Position numbers and translations under genes: made by a program. Below the pieces are notes generated by a model. It was not told the DNA's origin. It did not search any database and saw only the letters and a list, made by a program, of their open reading frames with translations. A stretch of DNA of 64,000 bases from Alkalimonas mucilaginosa (lineage in GTDB: Bacteria; Pseudomonadota; Gammaproteobacteria; Enterobacterales; Alteromonadaceae). The stretch lies in assembly GCF_036327005.1 (NCBI RefSeq), contig NZ_JAUGZK010000001.1, positions 1 through 64,000 on the forward strand, given 5' to 3'. Shown here one piece after another: positions 41,749 to 49,698 of the stretch. Every line of letters begins with the position of its first letter. The stretch's first letter is position 1.

Positions 41749-43144
41749 TGCGCAACTTACCTTTATCGGAGGGGCTGGCCAAGTCACCGGCTCCTGTTAT
41801 TTACTGGAATTAAACGATAAAAAGATACTGCTTGATTGCGGTATGGTGCAGGGGGGCGATCAGATACGCGAGTGGCACAAATTCCGTTTTCAGTTCCGAC
41901 CCAAAGATATTGATGCGGTGATTTTGTCGCATGCTCATATTGACCACAGTGGCTTATTGCCTTTGCTGGTCGCCAAAGGTTTTCATGGCAAAATTTACTG
42001 TACCAAAGGTACCGCTGAGTTACTGCCTGTGTTGTTAAAAGATTCAGTACATTTGTATTTAAAAGATCTGGAATGGAAGAATAAACGAGCAGCCAGGGCA
42101 GGAAAAAAAGAGATACAGCCGGTGATGCAGTTAAGCGATGCTGAACGGGTAGTGGCTTTATGCGAACCTCAGCCCTACAACAAGCGGTTGGTACCAATGC
42201 CCGGCATGGAGCTGGAGTTTAACGATGCAGGCCATATTCTGGGCTCGGCCATTGTCCAGCTCTGGTTGAAGGGCCGGCAAGGCATGCGGCATCTGGTGTT
42301 TTCCGGTGATTTGGGAAATCCTGCTACGGTGTTGATGCACGATCCGGCGCAGATTGAGCATGCGGATGTGGTGCTGATGGAAAGTACCTATGGCGATCGC
42401 AATCATCAGGATGTGGAGCACACCGTCGCGGAGTTTGCTGCGGCACTGGATGCCGCCTACGAGGCCGGCGGTAATGTTTATATTCCGGCTTTTGCACTGG
42501 GCCGCTCGCAAGAAATCTTGTACTACCTGGGGGTGTTGTATCATCAGGGTAAATTGAAACAAAAAGTTGTGTTTTTGGACAGTCCGATGGCCATTAGCAT
42601 CACTGAAATTTACGACCGCTTTTTCCACAGTATGGATCCTGACGATACCCGGGTTTTAAAACAGCAGAACGTGCGCGATCTGGCGTCGTTTTTACCGATC
42701 CTGAAGCTATCGGAAACAGTGGAAGACTCGATGGCCATTAACCGCTTTAAACAAGGGGCTATCATCATTGCTGGCAGTGGGATGTGCAATGGCGGTCGTA
42801 TTGTGCATCATTTCAAACACAATCTGTGGAAGAACTCGAACCATCTGATTTTTGTTGGCTTTCAGGCGCAAGGCACTTTAGGACGCCGGCTGGTGGATGG
42901 TGAGCAGCGTATTAAGCTGTTTGGCCAAGATATTGTGGTTAAAGCCAAAGTCCACACCATAGGGGGCTTTTCTGCCCATGCTGGCCAAAGTGAGTTGTTG
43001 CAGTGGGCTGAGGCCATTGGTGGTCAGCCAAAATTCTGGTTGGTACACGGTGAGAGTAAAGCGCAACAGGCCTTGCAGCAGGAAATGATCCAGCGCGGGC
43101 TCCAGGTTGAGATAGCCTCACAGGGCCAGCAAATAAGTCTTTAA
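41738..43144 (+). CDS. Metallo-beta-lactamase/beta-CASP RNA exonuclease-like protein
   Basis: A 468-residue protein with an MBL core (FIGGAGQVTGSCYLLE, ILSHAHIDHSG as the zinc motif 2, GHILGSAIV and FSGDLG). A beta-CASP cap (VLMESTYGDRNH, PAFALGRSQEILYYL, IAGSGMCNGGRIVHH) and an RMMBL tail (VKAKVHTIGGFSAHAGQ, WLVHGE) follow. This is the CPSF-73/Ysh1-like group of processing nucleases. The zinc ligands all appear present, so it should be an active RNase. It starts inside the Na/Pi transporter gene with AGGAG upstream, so the two are translationally coupled. Confidence 0.9.
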   Translation: MPVNAQLTFIGGAGQVTGSCYLLELNDKKILLDCGMVQGGDQIREWHKFRFQFRPKDIDAVILSHAHIDHSGLLPLLVAKGFHGKIYCTKGTAELLPVLLKDSVHLYLKDLEWKNKRAARAGKKEIQPVMQLSDAERVVALCEPQPYNKRLVPMPGMELEFNDAGHILGSAIVQLWLKGRQGMRHLVFSGDLGNPATVLMHDPAQIEHADVVLMESTYGDRNHQDVEHTVAEFAAALDAAYEAGGNVYIPAFALGRSQEILYYLGVLYHQGKLKQKVVFLDSPMAISITEIYDRFFHSMDPDDTRVLKQQNVRDLASFLPILKLSETVEDSMAINRFKQGAIIIAGSGMCNGGRIVHHFKHNLWKNSNHLIFVGFQAQGTLGRRLVDGEQRIKLFGQDIVVKAKVHTIGGFSAHAGQSELLQWAEAIGGQPKFWLVHGESKAQQALQQEMIQRGLQVEIASQGQQISL

Positions 43145-43159
43145 CCGGTTCGACCGGTT
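43143..43159. terminator. Short inverted repeat at the beta-CASP stop codon
   Basis: AACCGGT TCG ACCGGTT starts inside the stop codon. No T run follows, so it is at best a weak terminator. Confidence 0.35.
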
Positions 43160-43193
43160 CACTTATTTAAACGATGAAATTTTTATGACGCTA

Positions 43194-43222
43194 TTGCCAA
43201 AGTCGTTTGAACTGGTTACTAT
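43194..43222 (+). promoter_or_regulatory. Promoter of the riboswitch-DUF3718 transcript
   Basis: TTGCCA (43194-43199), a 17-base spacer and TACTAT (43217-43222). The predicted start near 43229 falls at the beginning of the riboswitch aptamer. Confidence 0.7.
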
Positions 43223-43225
43223 GTG

Positions 43226-43320
43226 CACACTTCGAAAGGCAAGACATCCGAAAGGGTGATCACGCAAAGCTTCAGGTCTAAAGGAAACATCGTTTCCCAT
43301 GATAGCTGGGCTGCCATTAA
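43226..43320 (+). promoter_or_regulatory. Cyclic di-GMP-I (GEMM) riboswitch
   Basis: The conserved GEMM blocks are present in order. GGCAA (43238-43242) comes first. A P2 stem CATCC/GGGTG capped by a GAAA tetraloop (43245-43258) follows, then ACGCAAAGC (43262-43270). A P3 arm comes next with the tetraloop-receptor-like TCTAA side and an apical stem GGAAAC/GTTTCC (43283-43297). The closing segment is ATAGCTGGGCTGCC (43302-43315). The order and spacing match the Vibrio Vc2 aptamer. About 125 bases of expression platform separate it from the DUF3718 start. It should let c-di-GMP control that gene. Confidence 0.88.
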
Positions 43321-43444
43321 GCGTCGTCCTGACCTTAATGTGAACTGCAAACAGCAGTAGTCATATCGACCTTTCGCAAGCACAAGCTAATCACCATTCA
43401 AAGATGAATGGATTCTGACTAATTACTGTTTTTGGAGCCAGAAA

Positions 43445-43816
43445 ATGAAATTGAAATTTGTAGCTTTAGCGTCTGTTCTTGCAGCCACTGGTGTGTTCAG
43501 CTCACAGGCTCAGGCCGATCAACAACTTGCCCTGTCTATTTGCTCCTACGTTGCAGCAGATAGCCGTAACGATTTACGCAAAACCCTTAGCGATCACCGT
43601 CTGCGCTTGCGCAACGTTTATGATGGTATCGTATGTGATGGCTTGCCGCTGGTGCGTCATGCTATTCGTCACAATGCCAACGACACTGCGGACTTTATTA
43701 TCCGTCAGTTACCAGGCAGCCAGGTTGCTAATTCTGGTGATATTGAGTGGGCAGAAAGCAACGGCTTTTCTGGCTCGCCAGTGATTGAATCCATTCGTGC
43801 CCGTGCTAACAGCTAA
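43445..43816 (+). CDS. DUF3718 family small secreted protein
   Basis: A 123-residue protein with a clear signal peptide (MKLKFVALASVLAATG, cleavage after AQA). The mature part of about 98 residues fits DUF3718. It has two Cys residues (LSICSYV and IVCDGL) that could form a disulfide, and a C-terminal SPVIESIRARANS tail. The function is unknown. A strong GGAG lies six bases before the ATG. It is the only gene in its unit, with a c-di-GMP riboswitch in front and a terminator behind, which suggests a role in surface or biofilm behaviour. Confidence 0.82.
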   Translation: MKLKFVALASVLAATGVFSSQAQADQQLALSICSYVAADSRNDLRKTLSDHRLRLRNVYDGIVCDGLPLVRHAIRHNANDTADFIIRQLPGSQVANSGDIEWAESNGFSGSPVIESIRARANS

Positions 43817-43837
43817 GTAGGCACCCCCTGTTTTATA

Positions 43838-43865
43838 GAAGGCGCCCGAGTGGCGCCTTCTTTTT
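43838..43865 (+). terminator. Terminator of the DUF3718 gene
   Basis: GAAGGCGCC/GGCGCCTTC (43838-43846 with 43852-43860) with a five-base loop is followed by TTTTT. Confidence 0.92.
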
Positions 43866-43870
43866 GTGTG

Positions 43871-45022
43871 CTAAGCCGGTACTTCAGTTGGCTGTATATC
43901 TTCACTTGGGTAGCAGCCAAGTACTTTAATAAATTTAGTGATGCGGTTTAGCTCTTCCAGTGCCCGGGTCATGGCGTAGTCGCCTGCATTGGCCAGTACA
44001 TCGACATAAAACATTTCTTCCCATGGATTGCCCGGAATTGGCCGTGACTCTAACTTAGCCATGCTGATGCCGTGGCGTTTTAATACCGTTAAGGCGTCTA
44101 CCAAAGCACCGGGTTGTTGGCCGGTAAACATAATAAAGGTGGTTTTGGCGGGTATAGCCTTGGCCACACTGATGGCTTTACGGGCGACCACGATAAAGCG
44201 ACTGACATTGTCTTTTTGATTGGCCAGATCCCGGGCCAGTACCTCCAGGCCATAGATTTTACCACCAGCTTCACCACCAATCGCTACGATGGTCGGGTCC
44301 TGTTTTTGCTGCACCCGCTGAAAGGCATCGGAGGAGCTGTCGCAATACTCTACCTTGATGTTGGTCAGGCCTAACAAAAACTGGCTGCACTGAGCAATCA
44401 CCTGAGGGTGAGCACAGATTTGCCGGATTTGGTTGAGGGCTGCGCCGGGCAGGCCCAGTACACAGTGATCTATCGGGTGGGTCAGCTCACCAACAATGGA
44501 TAAACGGGTGTGTTGCAGCAGATCATAAACCTCATTAATGCTGCCGGAAGAGGTATTTTCTATCGGTAGTACGGCATAATCGGCATGGCCGGTTTCAACC
44601 GCTTTGATGATCTCATTAAAGCTGTCGCAGCCAATATCGATAATCTGCTCAGCACGGCGGGTAAAGTATTTTTGTGTTGCCCAGTAGCTGTATGAACCCT
44701 GACCTCCCAGATAAGCAACCTTGACGGATGGTCCTTGCATACCCCGCAGCTCCCCCTGCAGTTTGGCTTGTTGTTGCAGTACAGAGTCTTCAATAATCAC
44801 ATGAAATAAACGGGTGACGTAATGTGCATCCAGCTCCATTGTTTTGCCACTCTCGATCAGTCGCAGCAGTAACTCTTCCTCACGCTGTTGATCACGAATG
44901 GGTTTGTTCTGGCTGATTTTTGCCTCAGCAACCGCAAGAGCCAGTTTGCGTCGTTTGGCCAGCAGTTGCAGCAACTCCTGATCAGTCTGTTGGATTTGTT
45001 GTCGTACTTCGGTAAGTTCCAT
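43871..45022 (-). CDS. pheA: Bifunctional chorismate mutase/prephenate dehydratase
   Basis: The P-protein: chorismate to prephenate to phenylpyruvate for phenylalanine. The 383 residues comprise an AroQ chorismate mutase (about 1-90), a dehydratase domain starting VKVAYLGGQGSYSYWA, and a C-terminal ACT domain that binds Phe (GALVDALTVLKRHGISMAKLESRP). The ATG at 45022 is preferred over the GTG one codon upstream; GAGGAT lies before both. Expression is controlled by the pheL attenuator. Confidence 0.97.
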   Translation of the reverse strand: MELTEVRQQIQQTDQELLQLLAKRRKLALAVAEAKISQNKPIRDQQREEELLLRLIESGKTMELDAHYVTRLFHVIIEDSVLQQQAKLQGELRGMQGPSVKVAYLGGQGSYSYWATQKYFTRRAEQIIDIGCDSFNEIIKAVETGHADYAVLPIENTSSGSINEVYDLLQHTRLSIVGELTHPIDHCVLGLPGAALNQIRQICAHPQVIAQCSQFLLGLTNIKVEYCDSSSDAFQRVQQKQDPTIVAIGGEAGGKIYGLEVLARDLANQKDNVSRFIVVARKAISVAKAIPAKTTFIMFTGQQPGALVDALTVLKRHGISMAKLESRPIPGNPWEEMFYVDVLANAGDYAMTRALEELNRITKFIKVLGCYPSEDIQPTEVPA

Positions 45023-45065
45023 CACGGATCATCCTCGTTGCATTAGTGTGTCGGTGTTTGGTGGC

Positions 45066-45095
45066 AAAAAAAAACCTCCCATGGTGGGAGGTTTT
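45066..45095 (-). terminator. pheA attenuator (terminator)
   Basis: On the minus strand, AAAACCTCCC and GGGAGGTTTT (45086-45095 and 45071-45080) form a 10-bp stem with loop ACCAT, followed by a T run. It lies between pheL and pheA. Its 5' arm ACCTCCC can instead pair with GGGAGGT at 45121-45127, which overlaps the pheL stop, forming the antiterminator. Confidence 0.9.
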
Positions 45096-45118
45096 AGGTG
45101 TTCAGCACGCGCGCAACA

Positions 45119-45181
45119 CTACCTCCCGGATTGGGTGGTAAAGAAGCTAAAAAAGAAAGTGTTGAATGTGCGTCGTTTCAT
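45119..45181 (-). CDS. pheL: pheA leader peptide
   Basis: A 20-residue minus-strand ORF that reads MKRRTFNTFFFSFFTT then QSGR and a TAG stop. Six of its residues are Phe, five of them within residues 9-14. Ribosome stalling at these codons when Phe-tRNA is scarce should free the antiterminator helix, as in E. coli pheL-pheA. The Shine-Dalgarno is weak. A -35-like TTGACT lies upstream on the same strand. Confidence 0.9.
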   Translation of the reverse strand: MKRRTFNTFFFSFFTTQSGR

Positions 45182-45286
45182 CTGGTTTTTTTATCAGTCT
45201 GGATGGCTAAAGTCAACTAATAAATAGCTGTCGGTTGTATCTTTGTTTGATATTCTTTTGTGATCCTGTGGCCAACTAATGGCTTA

Positions 45287-45295
45287 TGCTAGAAT
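45287..45295 (+). promoter_or_regulatory. Possible extended -10 promoter of the cytochrome b gene
   Basis: TGCTAGAAT is an extended -10 box. No good -35 is visible. A start near 45302 would give a leader of about 110 bases with a small ACCCA/TGGGT hairpin. Confidence 0.4.
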
Positions 45296-45410
45296 CGCAG
45301 GCACAAGGTTGTTGGTTGTGCTGCAAACCCATTTACTGAGTGGGTGGCCATTAGCGAGTATCTATCCAGCCATAATTAGCAATCCATTGGGTAACATTCA
45401 GGAGTTATGC

Positions 45411-46067
45411 ATGAAGGTTATGAAGAAAGTGTGGGATCCTGCGGTGCGCTTTTTCCATTGGAGCCAAGTAGCACTGTTGGCCGGGCTTTGGTATACCGGC
45501 ACCGAGGGATTGATGGAGTGGCACCAATTGCTGGCATATACCCTGGCCGCAGTATTGTTGGCGCGAATTTGTTGGGGATTTTATGGCAGCCAAAGTGCCC
45601 GTTTCAGCCAGTTTGCGGCTAATCCGCTCAAAGCCATCCGTTATTTACGGCAGCCAGAACCTGTCATGGGGCACAACCCGGCTTCGTCGTACATGATTTT
45701 CGCTTTGCTGCTATTGGTGTTGTTACAGTTTGTCTCGGGCCTGATGACGACCGATCACATTTTTACCGATGGCCCTCTGGTGCGTTATGTCTCAAGCGAC
45801 ATGGTGTCTTTGGCCACCCGATGGCACAAGCTTGGGATTGATATTTTACTGATAGCAGTGCTGGTGCATATCGTTGCTGCTATCTGGCATAGCTGGCGTC
45901 ATCATAACGTCATTATGGGGATGCTGCATGGCAAGTTGAGTGCTCCCGACGAGCTGAAGGTGCCGGCACCGAAAACGGGGTGGAGCTTCTTTGGGTTGGT
46001 TTTGCTTTTTTGCCTGGCATTTTATTGGTGGCAAGGGGCGGACTTGATCCGGATCTTGTCGTACTAA
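45411..46067 (+). CDS. Cytochrome b561-family (cytochrome b/b6 domain) membrane protein
   Basis: A 218-residue di-heme membrane cytochrome with four to five hydrophobic segments. Candidate heme-ligand His residues are in RFFHWSQV, EWHQLLAYT, ATRWHKLGIDIL and VHIVAAIWHSW. It belongs to the family that passes electrons from the quinone pool to small c-type cytochromes or dehydrogenases. ATG 45411 has AGGAG upstream and begins MKVMKKVWDPAVR, as relatives do; an extension to 45279 would overlap the putative promoter. The convergent neighbour encodes a cytochrome c'. Confidence 0.85.
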   Translation: MKVMKKVWDPAVRFFHWSQVALLAGLWYTGTEGLMEWHQLLAYTLAAVLLARICWGFYGSQSARFSQFAANPLKAIRYLRQPEPVMGHNPASSYMIFALLLLVLLQFVSGLMTTDHIFTDGPLVRYVSSDMVSLATRWHKLGIDILLIAVLVHIVAAIWHSWRHHNVIMGMLHGKLSAPDELKVPAPKTGWSFFGLVLLFCLAFYWWQGADLIRILSY

Positions 46068-46119
46068 TCAAAGGGGCAGAGGTCAAAGGGGCCATAGGCC
46101 CCTGCTGCTCAAGCCAGGC

Positions 46120-46581
46120 TTAATCGGCCCGATAGTTGTCGTGGCAAGCTTTGCAGTTGTTGGCAAACTCACGGAAGGCTCCTTGAATAGCCCGACGCTC
46201 ACCACCTTGTGCAGCTTCATGCAGCGCTGCAGCATCGGCAGCAAACTTCTCTCCGCGCTGATTAAAGTCATCCAGGTTTTGCCACAAGGCGGCTTTAACC
46301 TTGCCGCTGGCATGATCGGCTCCCGGGATAGTAAAAGCTTCCCAAGGCAGTTGCGTTAACGTAGCCAGCGCTTCAGCTCTACGCTGTACCCGCTCGACAT
46401 CGTAAGGCACATTGCCTCGAAACATCTCATTGATATCGACTAAATTAAATCGAATCATCTGGAAAGCTGCCTGACGGTAAGTCACAGCATCTTCGCCATT
46501 CTCAAAGGCATTGGCCAAAGCTGGTTGGCTCAGCATTACGCCAGAACAGAGTAAGGCAATTGAAAGCAGGTTTTTTTTCAT
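46120..46581 (-). CDS. Cytochrome c' (class II c-type cytochrome)
   Basis: A 153-residue exported cytochrome. A signal peptide ends at PALANA. The mature four-helix protein starts with AVTYRQAAFQMI and has its single heme site CKACH near the C-terminus, the mark of class II. Cytochromes c' bind NO or shuttle electrons in the periplasm. It is convergent with the cytochrome b561-type gene; such b/c' pairs often work together, though here they are on opposite strands. Confidence 0.92.
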   Translation of the reverse strand: MKKNLLSIALLCSGVMLSQPALANAFENGEDAVTYRQAAFQMIRFNLVDINEMFRGNVPYDVERVQRRAEALATLTQLPWEAFTIPGADHASGKVKAALWQNLDDFNQRGEKFAADAAALHEAAQGGERRAIQGAFREFANNCKACHDNYRAD

Positions 46582-46710
46582 GGTGACTCCTGTTGTCTTG
46601 TCCTGTTGGCATACTAAAGGACTTGCCGCTAAAAGTGTAGTATCTTATGGTATGCTCAAAGCGTAACCAGTGTTTAGGCCATTAGTGATAACAACCACAG
46701 GCACTTCGTA

Positions 46711-49677
46711 GTGAAAGAACTGCACTTCCAAAAACCCACCGGGCTACGCTCATTGAGTATGAAACTGGCACTGCTGGTCTTTCTGTGTACCTTAGGTGCC
46801 GGGGGGCTGGTACTTTGGGGCGTGCTTTATTTGCAGCGGGCTGTAGTGTTGGAGCAAGAGCAGGCTAGCTTATCGCTGCTGGCGCATCGTACTGCAGAAC
46901 ATATCGAGCAGCTCATTCGCCAAAAAGAAAAGAAAGCGCTGGTTGCCAATCAGCTCTTTAGCCGGTCATTAATGGCTGCACATACGCCTGCTGCCGCAGC
47001 GCCTGCGCCACAGGATGATGGCGCCATCCGGGTCAGGGACCCGTACTCGGATTCCGGCGCTTTTTTATCCCGACAGCAGGTCGGTACTTCTGCAGAGCAT
47101 TGGTTTGTCGCTACGGCGGGTAGTTGGGAAGCCATTGCGACCATGATGCGGCAAGATTTCTTTAATTTTTATTTTATTAGCTACGATCACTTTATTCGGA
47201 TCTCACCCGCCGATTGGGCACTGGAGATTGATGCGGAACACAATTTCCATCAGGATGTTTTTTTTAACCTGGCCACTCCCGAGCACAACCCTGCCAGGAT
47301 CCCGCGTTGGACACCGGTTTATTTTGATGCCATTTGGCAGCGGTGGATGACCAGCCTGATTGTCCCAGTTTATATTGATGATGTGTTTGTTGGGGTTACC
47401 GGGGCCGACTATGTGCTGGATGATCTCTTTGACGATTTAGCCTTGGTGGCATTGCTGGCCAGGCAGCACAAATTGTTGGTGTTTGAACGCTCTGGTAATT
47501 TACTGCTGGCTCCGGGCCATCAACCGGATCAGGACGCTCGCATGAATACTTTGCTGCAAGACATGGCATTGTCCGATCCTGATTTACTTGCATTTAAGCA
47601 GCAGTTTTTGGCAGAACCAGAGCGCAAGCAGTTTGCCAGTGCCAGTACGGAGCGGTATTTGTTGCATGCAGCTTCCGTTGAACGATTGGACTGGTTTATA
47701 ACGGTATATCGAGAAAAAGATGATGTCTTTCAGGTGCTTCAGAGCATTCACTCCAAAGTCATGGTACTTTTTGTATTCATTGCATTGCTTGTCGCAGTGT
47801 TGTTGCAGTTTTTTATTTATCGTTTGGTGCTGACCCGGCTAAATCGGCTGTCTGAAGCTGTACAACGGCTGGGGCGCGGAGGCTACCATACATTAAAACT
47901 GGATCAGAGCCGCGATGAAATAGGGGTACTTAATCGGGCCGTAGAGGCGATGTCCGATGAAATCAGTGAATTGTTGGCTGGTTTAAATACCCGCATTGCT
48001 GAAAAGGAACAAGCCGAACGTTCCACTAAAAAGTTGACGAAAGCAGTCGCATTCTCCAGCTCTGGTATTGTGCTGACCAATGCGCAATTGCAGATTGAAT
48101 ACTTAAACCCTTTTCTTGAAGACTTACTGTTGCTGCAACCTGCGGAGGCGGAAGGGAAGCTGATCACTGATTTTATCGCCTCAGAGATGGAGTTTGCCCG
48201 GGAGGATATTCAGCAAACGATATTATCACGCCATCACTGGCGTGGTGACATCTTGTTAGCGCATCAGGCCCAGCATTATTGGATGTCGATGGCAATAGCG
48301 CCAATCCGGGACGAGAAAGGCAGTGTCACTAATTACGTCTGTGCTCTGCAGGATATTTCCTTTATCAAAGAAAGCCAGCAAAAGATGGAACAGCTGGCTT
48401 ACTATGATGTGCTAACGGGGCTGGCGAACCGGGGGTATTTCCGAGAACAACTGCGTAAGGCTTTGGCGATGTCGCAGCGTGGTCACTATGCCTTTGCTTT
48501 GCTGTACTTCGATTTGGATGAGTTTAAGTTAATCAATGATACGCTTGGTCACGATGCCGGTGATGAGTTGTTACAGCAAGTGGCGAAGCGCTTGATCGGC
48601 CGCTTACGGGAAGAAGACACCATTGCCCGCTTGGGTGGAGATGAGTTTGCGGTGATCTTAAGTGGCATTGAAAACCGCGAACAGGCCGCACTGATAGCAG
48701 AAAACTTACAACACTCCTTTAGTGCGCCAGTGAAGCTGGGCTCGCGTGAGGTAGCTATCAGTGCCAGTATTGGCATTACTATGGCTCCTGAGGATGCGAT
48801 GGAAGAAGAGCTGTTGCTTAAACACGCTGATTTGGCTATGTATGAAGCCAAAGCACGCGGGAAAAATACGTTTCACTTCTTCAGTCAGGATCTAAAAGAT
48901 GCGGCCAAAGATCGATTGGAGCTGGAAAATCAGCTGCGTGAAGCCATACGCGATCATCAGTTTCTGTTGCACTACCAACCAAAAATTGATTTACAAACCA
49001 ATAGTGTGGTGGGGTACGAGGCACTGCTCCGTTGGCGGCTGCCAGACCAGACGTTAGTACCGCCCGGTCGCTTTATCCCGGTCGCTGAGAGCACTGGTAT
49101 GATTGTCAGTATTGGCGAATGGGTATTGTGGGAAGGATGCCGCTTTCTGGCCAGGCAGCTTAGCCGGGGCCTGGATGTAGACTTATCCATTAATTTGTCT
49201 GCCCGTCAGTTTCGCGATAATACGTTAACGGAAACGATAGCACGTATACTGCAGCGAACCGGGGTGGAGCCGCGCCGGATTATTTTCGAAATTACTGAAA
49301 GCATGCTGATGGGGGATACCGATGCGGCTATTCATCAGTTAAATCAGTTGAAAAGCCTGGGGGTCTCTTTATCTATCGACGATTTTGGTACAGGCTATTC
49401 CTCGCTGAGTTATTTAAAACGCTTTCCGGTGGATGAGCTTAAAATTGATCGCTCTTTCGTGCAGGATATCCCCGGTGATCGCAATGATATGGATATTGTT
49501 TCTGCCATTATTGCCATGGCACAGCAAATGAATTTGCGGGTGGTCGCCGAAGGGGTTGAAACTGCCGAACAGCTGACGTTTTTAAAGCAACATAACTGCA
49601 CTTTGGTACAAGGTTATTATTTCAGTATACCTTTGGCTGAACAAGAACTTAGCCTGCTTGACTTCACAATAAATTGA
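46711..49677 (+). CDS. Membrane GGDEF-EAL protein with PAS and HAMP domains
   Basis: A 988-residue c-di-GMP turnover enzyme. It has a first membrane segment (about 18-42), a periplasmic sensor region of about 300 residues of Cache type, and a second membrane segment near 350. HAMP, PAS (about 445-550), GGDEF and EAL domains follow. The cyclase motif GGDEF is at 642-646, with an intact RxxD inhibition site (REED) before it. EALLR is at 770-774 and the other phosphodiesterase residues are kept (INLSARQF, FEITES, DDFGTGYSS, ELKID, AEGVE). Both activities are possible. The start is GTG 46711; ATG 46759 is an alternative. Confidence 0.92.
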   Translation: MKELHFQKPTGLRSLSMKLALLVFLCTLGAGGLVLWGVLYLQRAVVLEQEQASLSLLAHRTAEHIEQLIRQKEKKALVANQLFSRSLMAAHTPAAAAPAPQDDGAIRVRDPYSDSGAFLSRQQVGTSAEHWFVATAGSWEAIATMMRQDFFNFYFISYDHFIRISPADWALEIDAEHNFHQDVFFNLATPEHNPARIPRWTPVYFDAIWQRWMTSLIVPVYIDDVFVGVTGADYVLDDLFDDLALVALLARQHKLLVFERSGNLLLAPGHQPDQDARMNTLLQDMALSDPDLLAFKQQFLAEPERKQFASASTERYLLHAASVERLDWFITVYREKDDVFQVLQSIHSKVMVLFVFIALLVAVLLQFFIYRLVLTRLNRLSEAVQRLGRGGYHTLKLDQSRDEIGVLNRAVEAMSDEISELLAGLNTRIAEKEQAERSTKKLTKAVAFSSSGIVLTNAQLQIEYLNPFLEDLLLLQPAEAEGKLITDFIASEMEFAREDIQQTILSRHHWRGDILLAHQAQHYWMSMAIAPIRDEKGSVTNYVCALQDISFIKESQQKMEQLAYYDVLTGLANRGYFREQLRKALAMSQRGHYAFALLYFDLDEFKLINDTLGHDAGDELLQQVAKRLIGRLREEDTIARLGGDEFAVILSGIENREQAALIAENLQHSFSAPVKLGSREVAISASIGITMAPEDAMEEELLLKHADLAMYEAKARGKNTFHFFSQDLKDAAKDRLELENQLREAIRDHQFLLHYQPKIDLQTNSVVGYEALLRWRLPDQTLVPPGRFIPVAESTGMIVSIGEWVLWEGCRFLARQLSRGLDVDLSINLSARQFRDNTLTETIARILQRTGVEPRRIIFEITESMLMGDTDAAIHQLNQLKSLGVSLSIDDFGTGYSSLSYLKRFPVDELKIDRSFVQDIPGDRNDMDIVSAIIAMAQQMNLRVVAEGVETAEQLTFLKQHNCTLVQGYYFSIPLAEQELSLLDFTIN

Positions 49678-49698
49678 TCCAACATCAGGAACATAACA

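Noticed and set aside
45279..45410. 44-codon N-terminal extension of the cytochrome b gene
   Set aside because: It overlaps the extended -10 box. ATG 45411 has AGGAG and begins the family's conserved KVWDPAVRFFHW segment.
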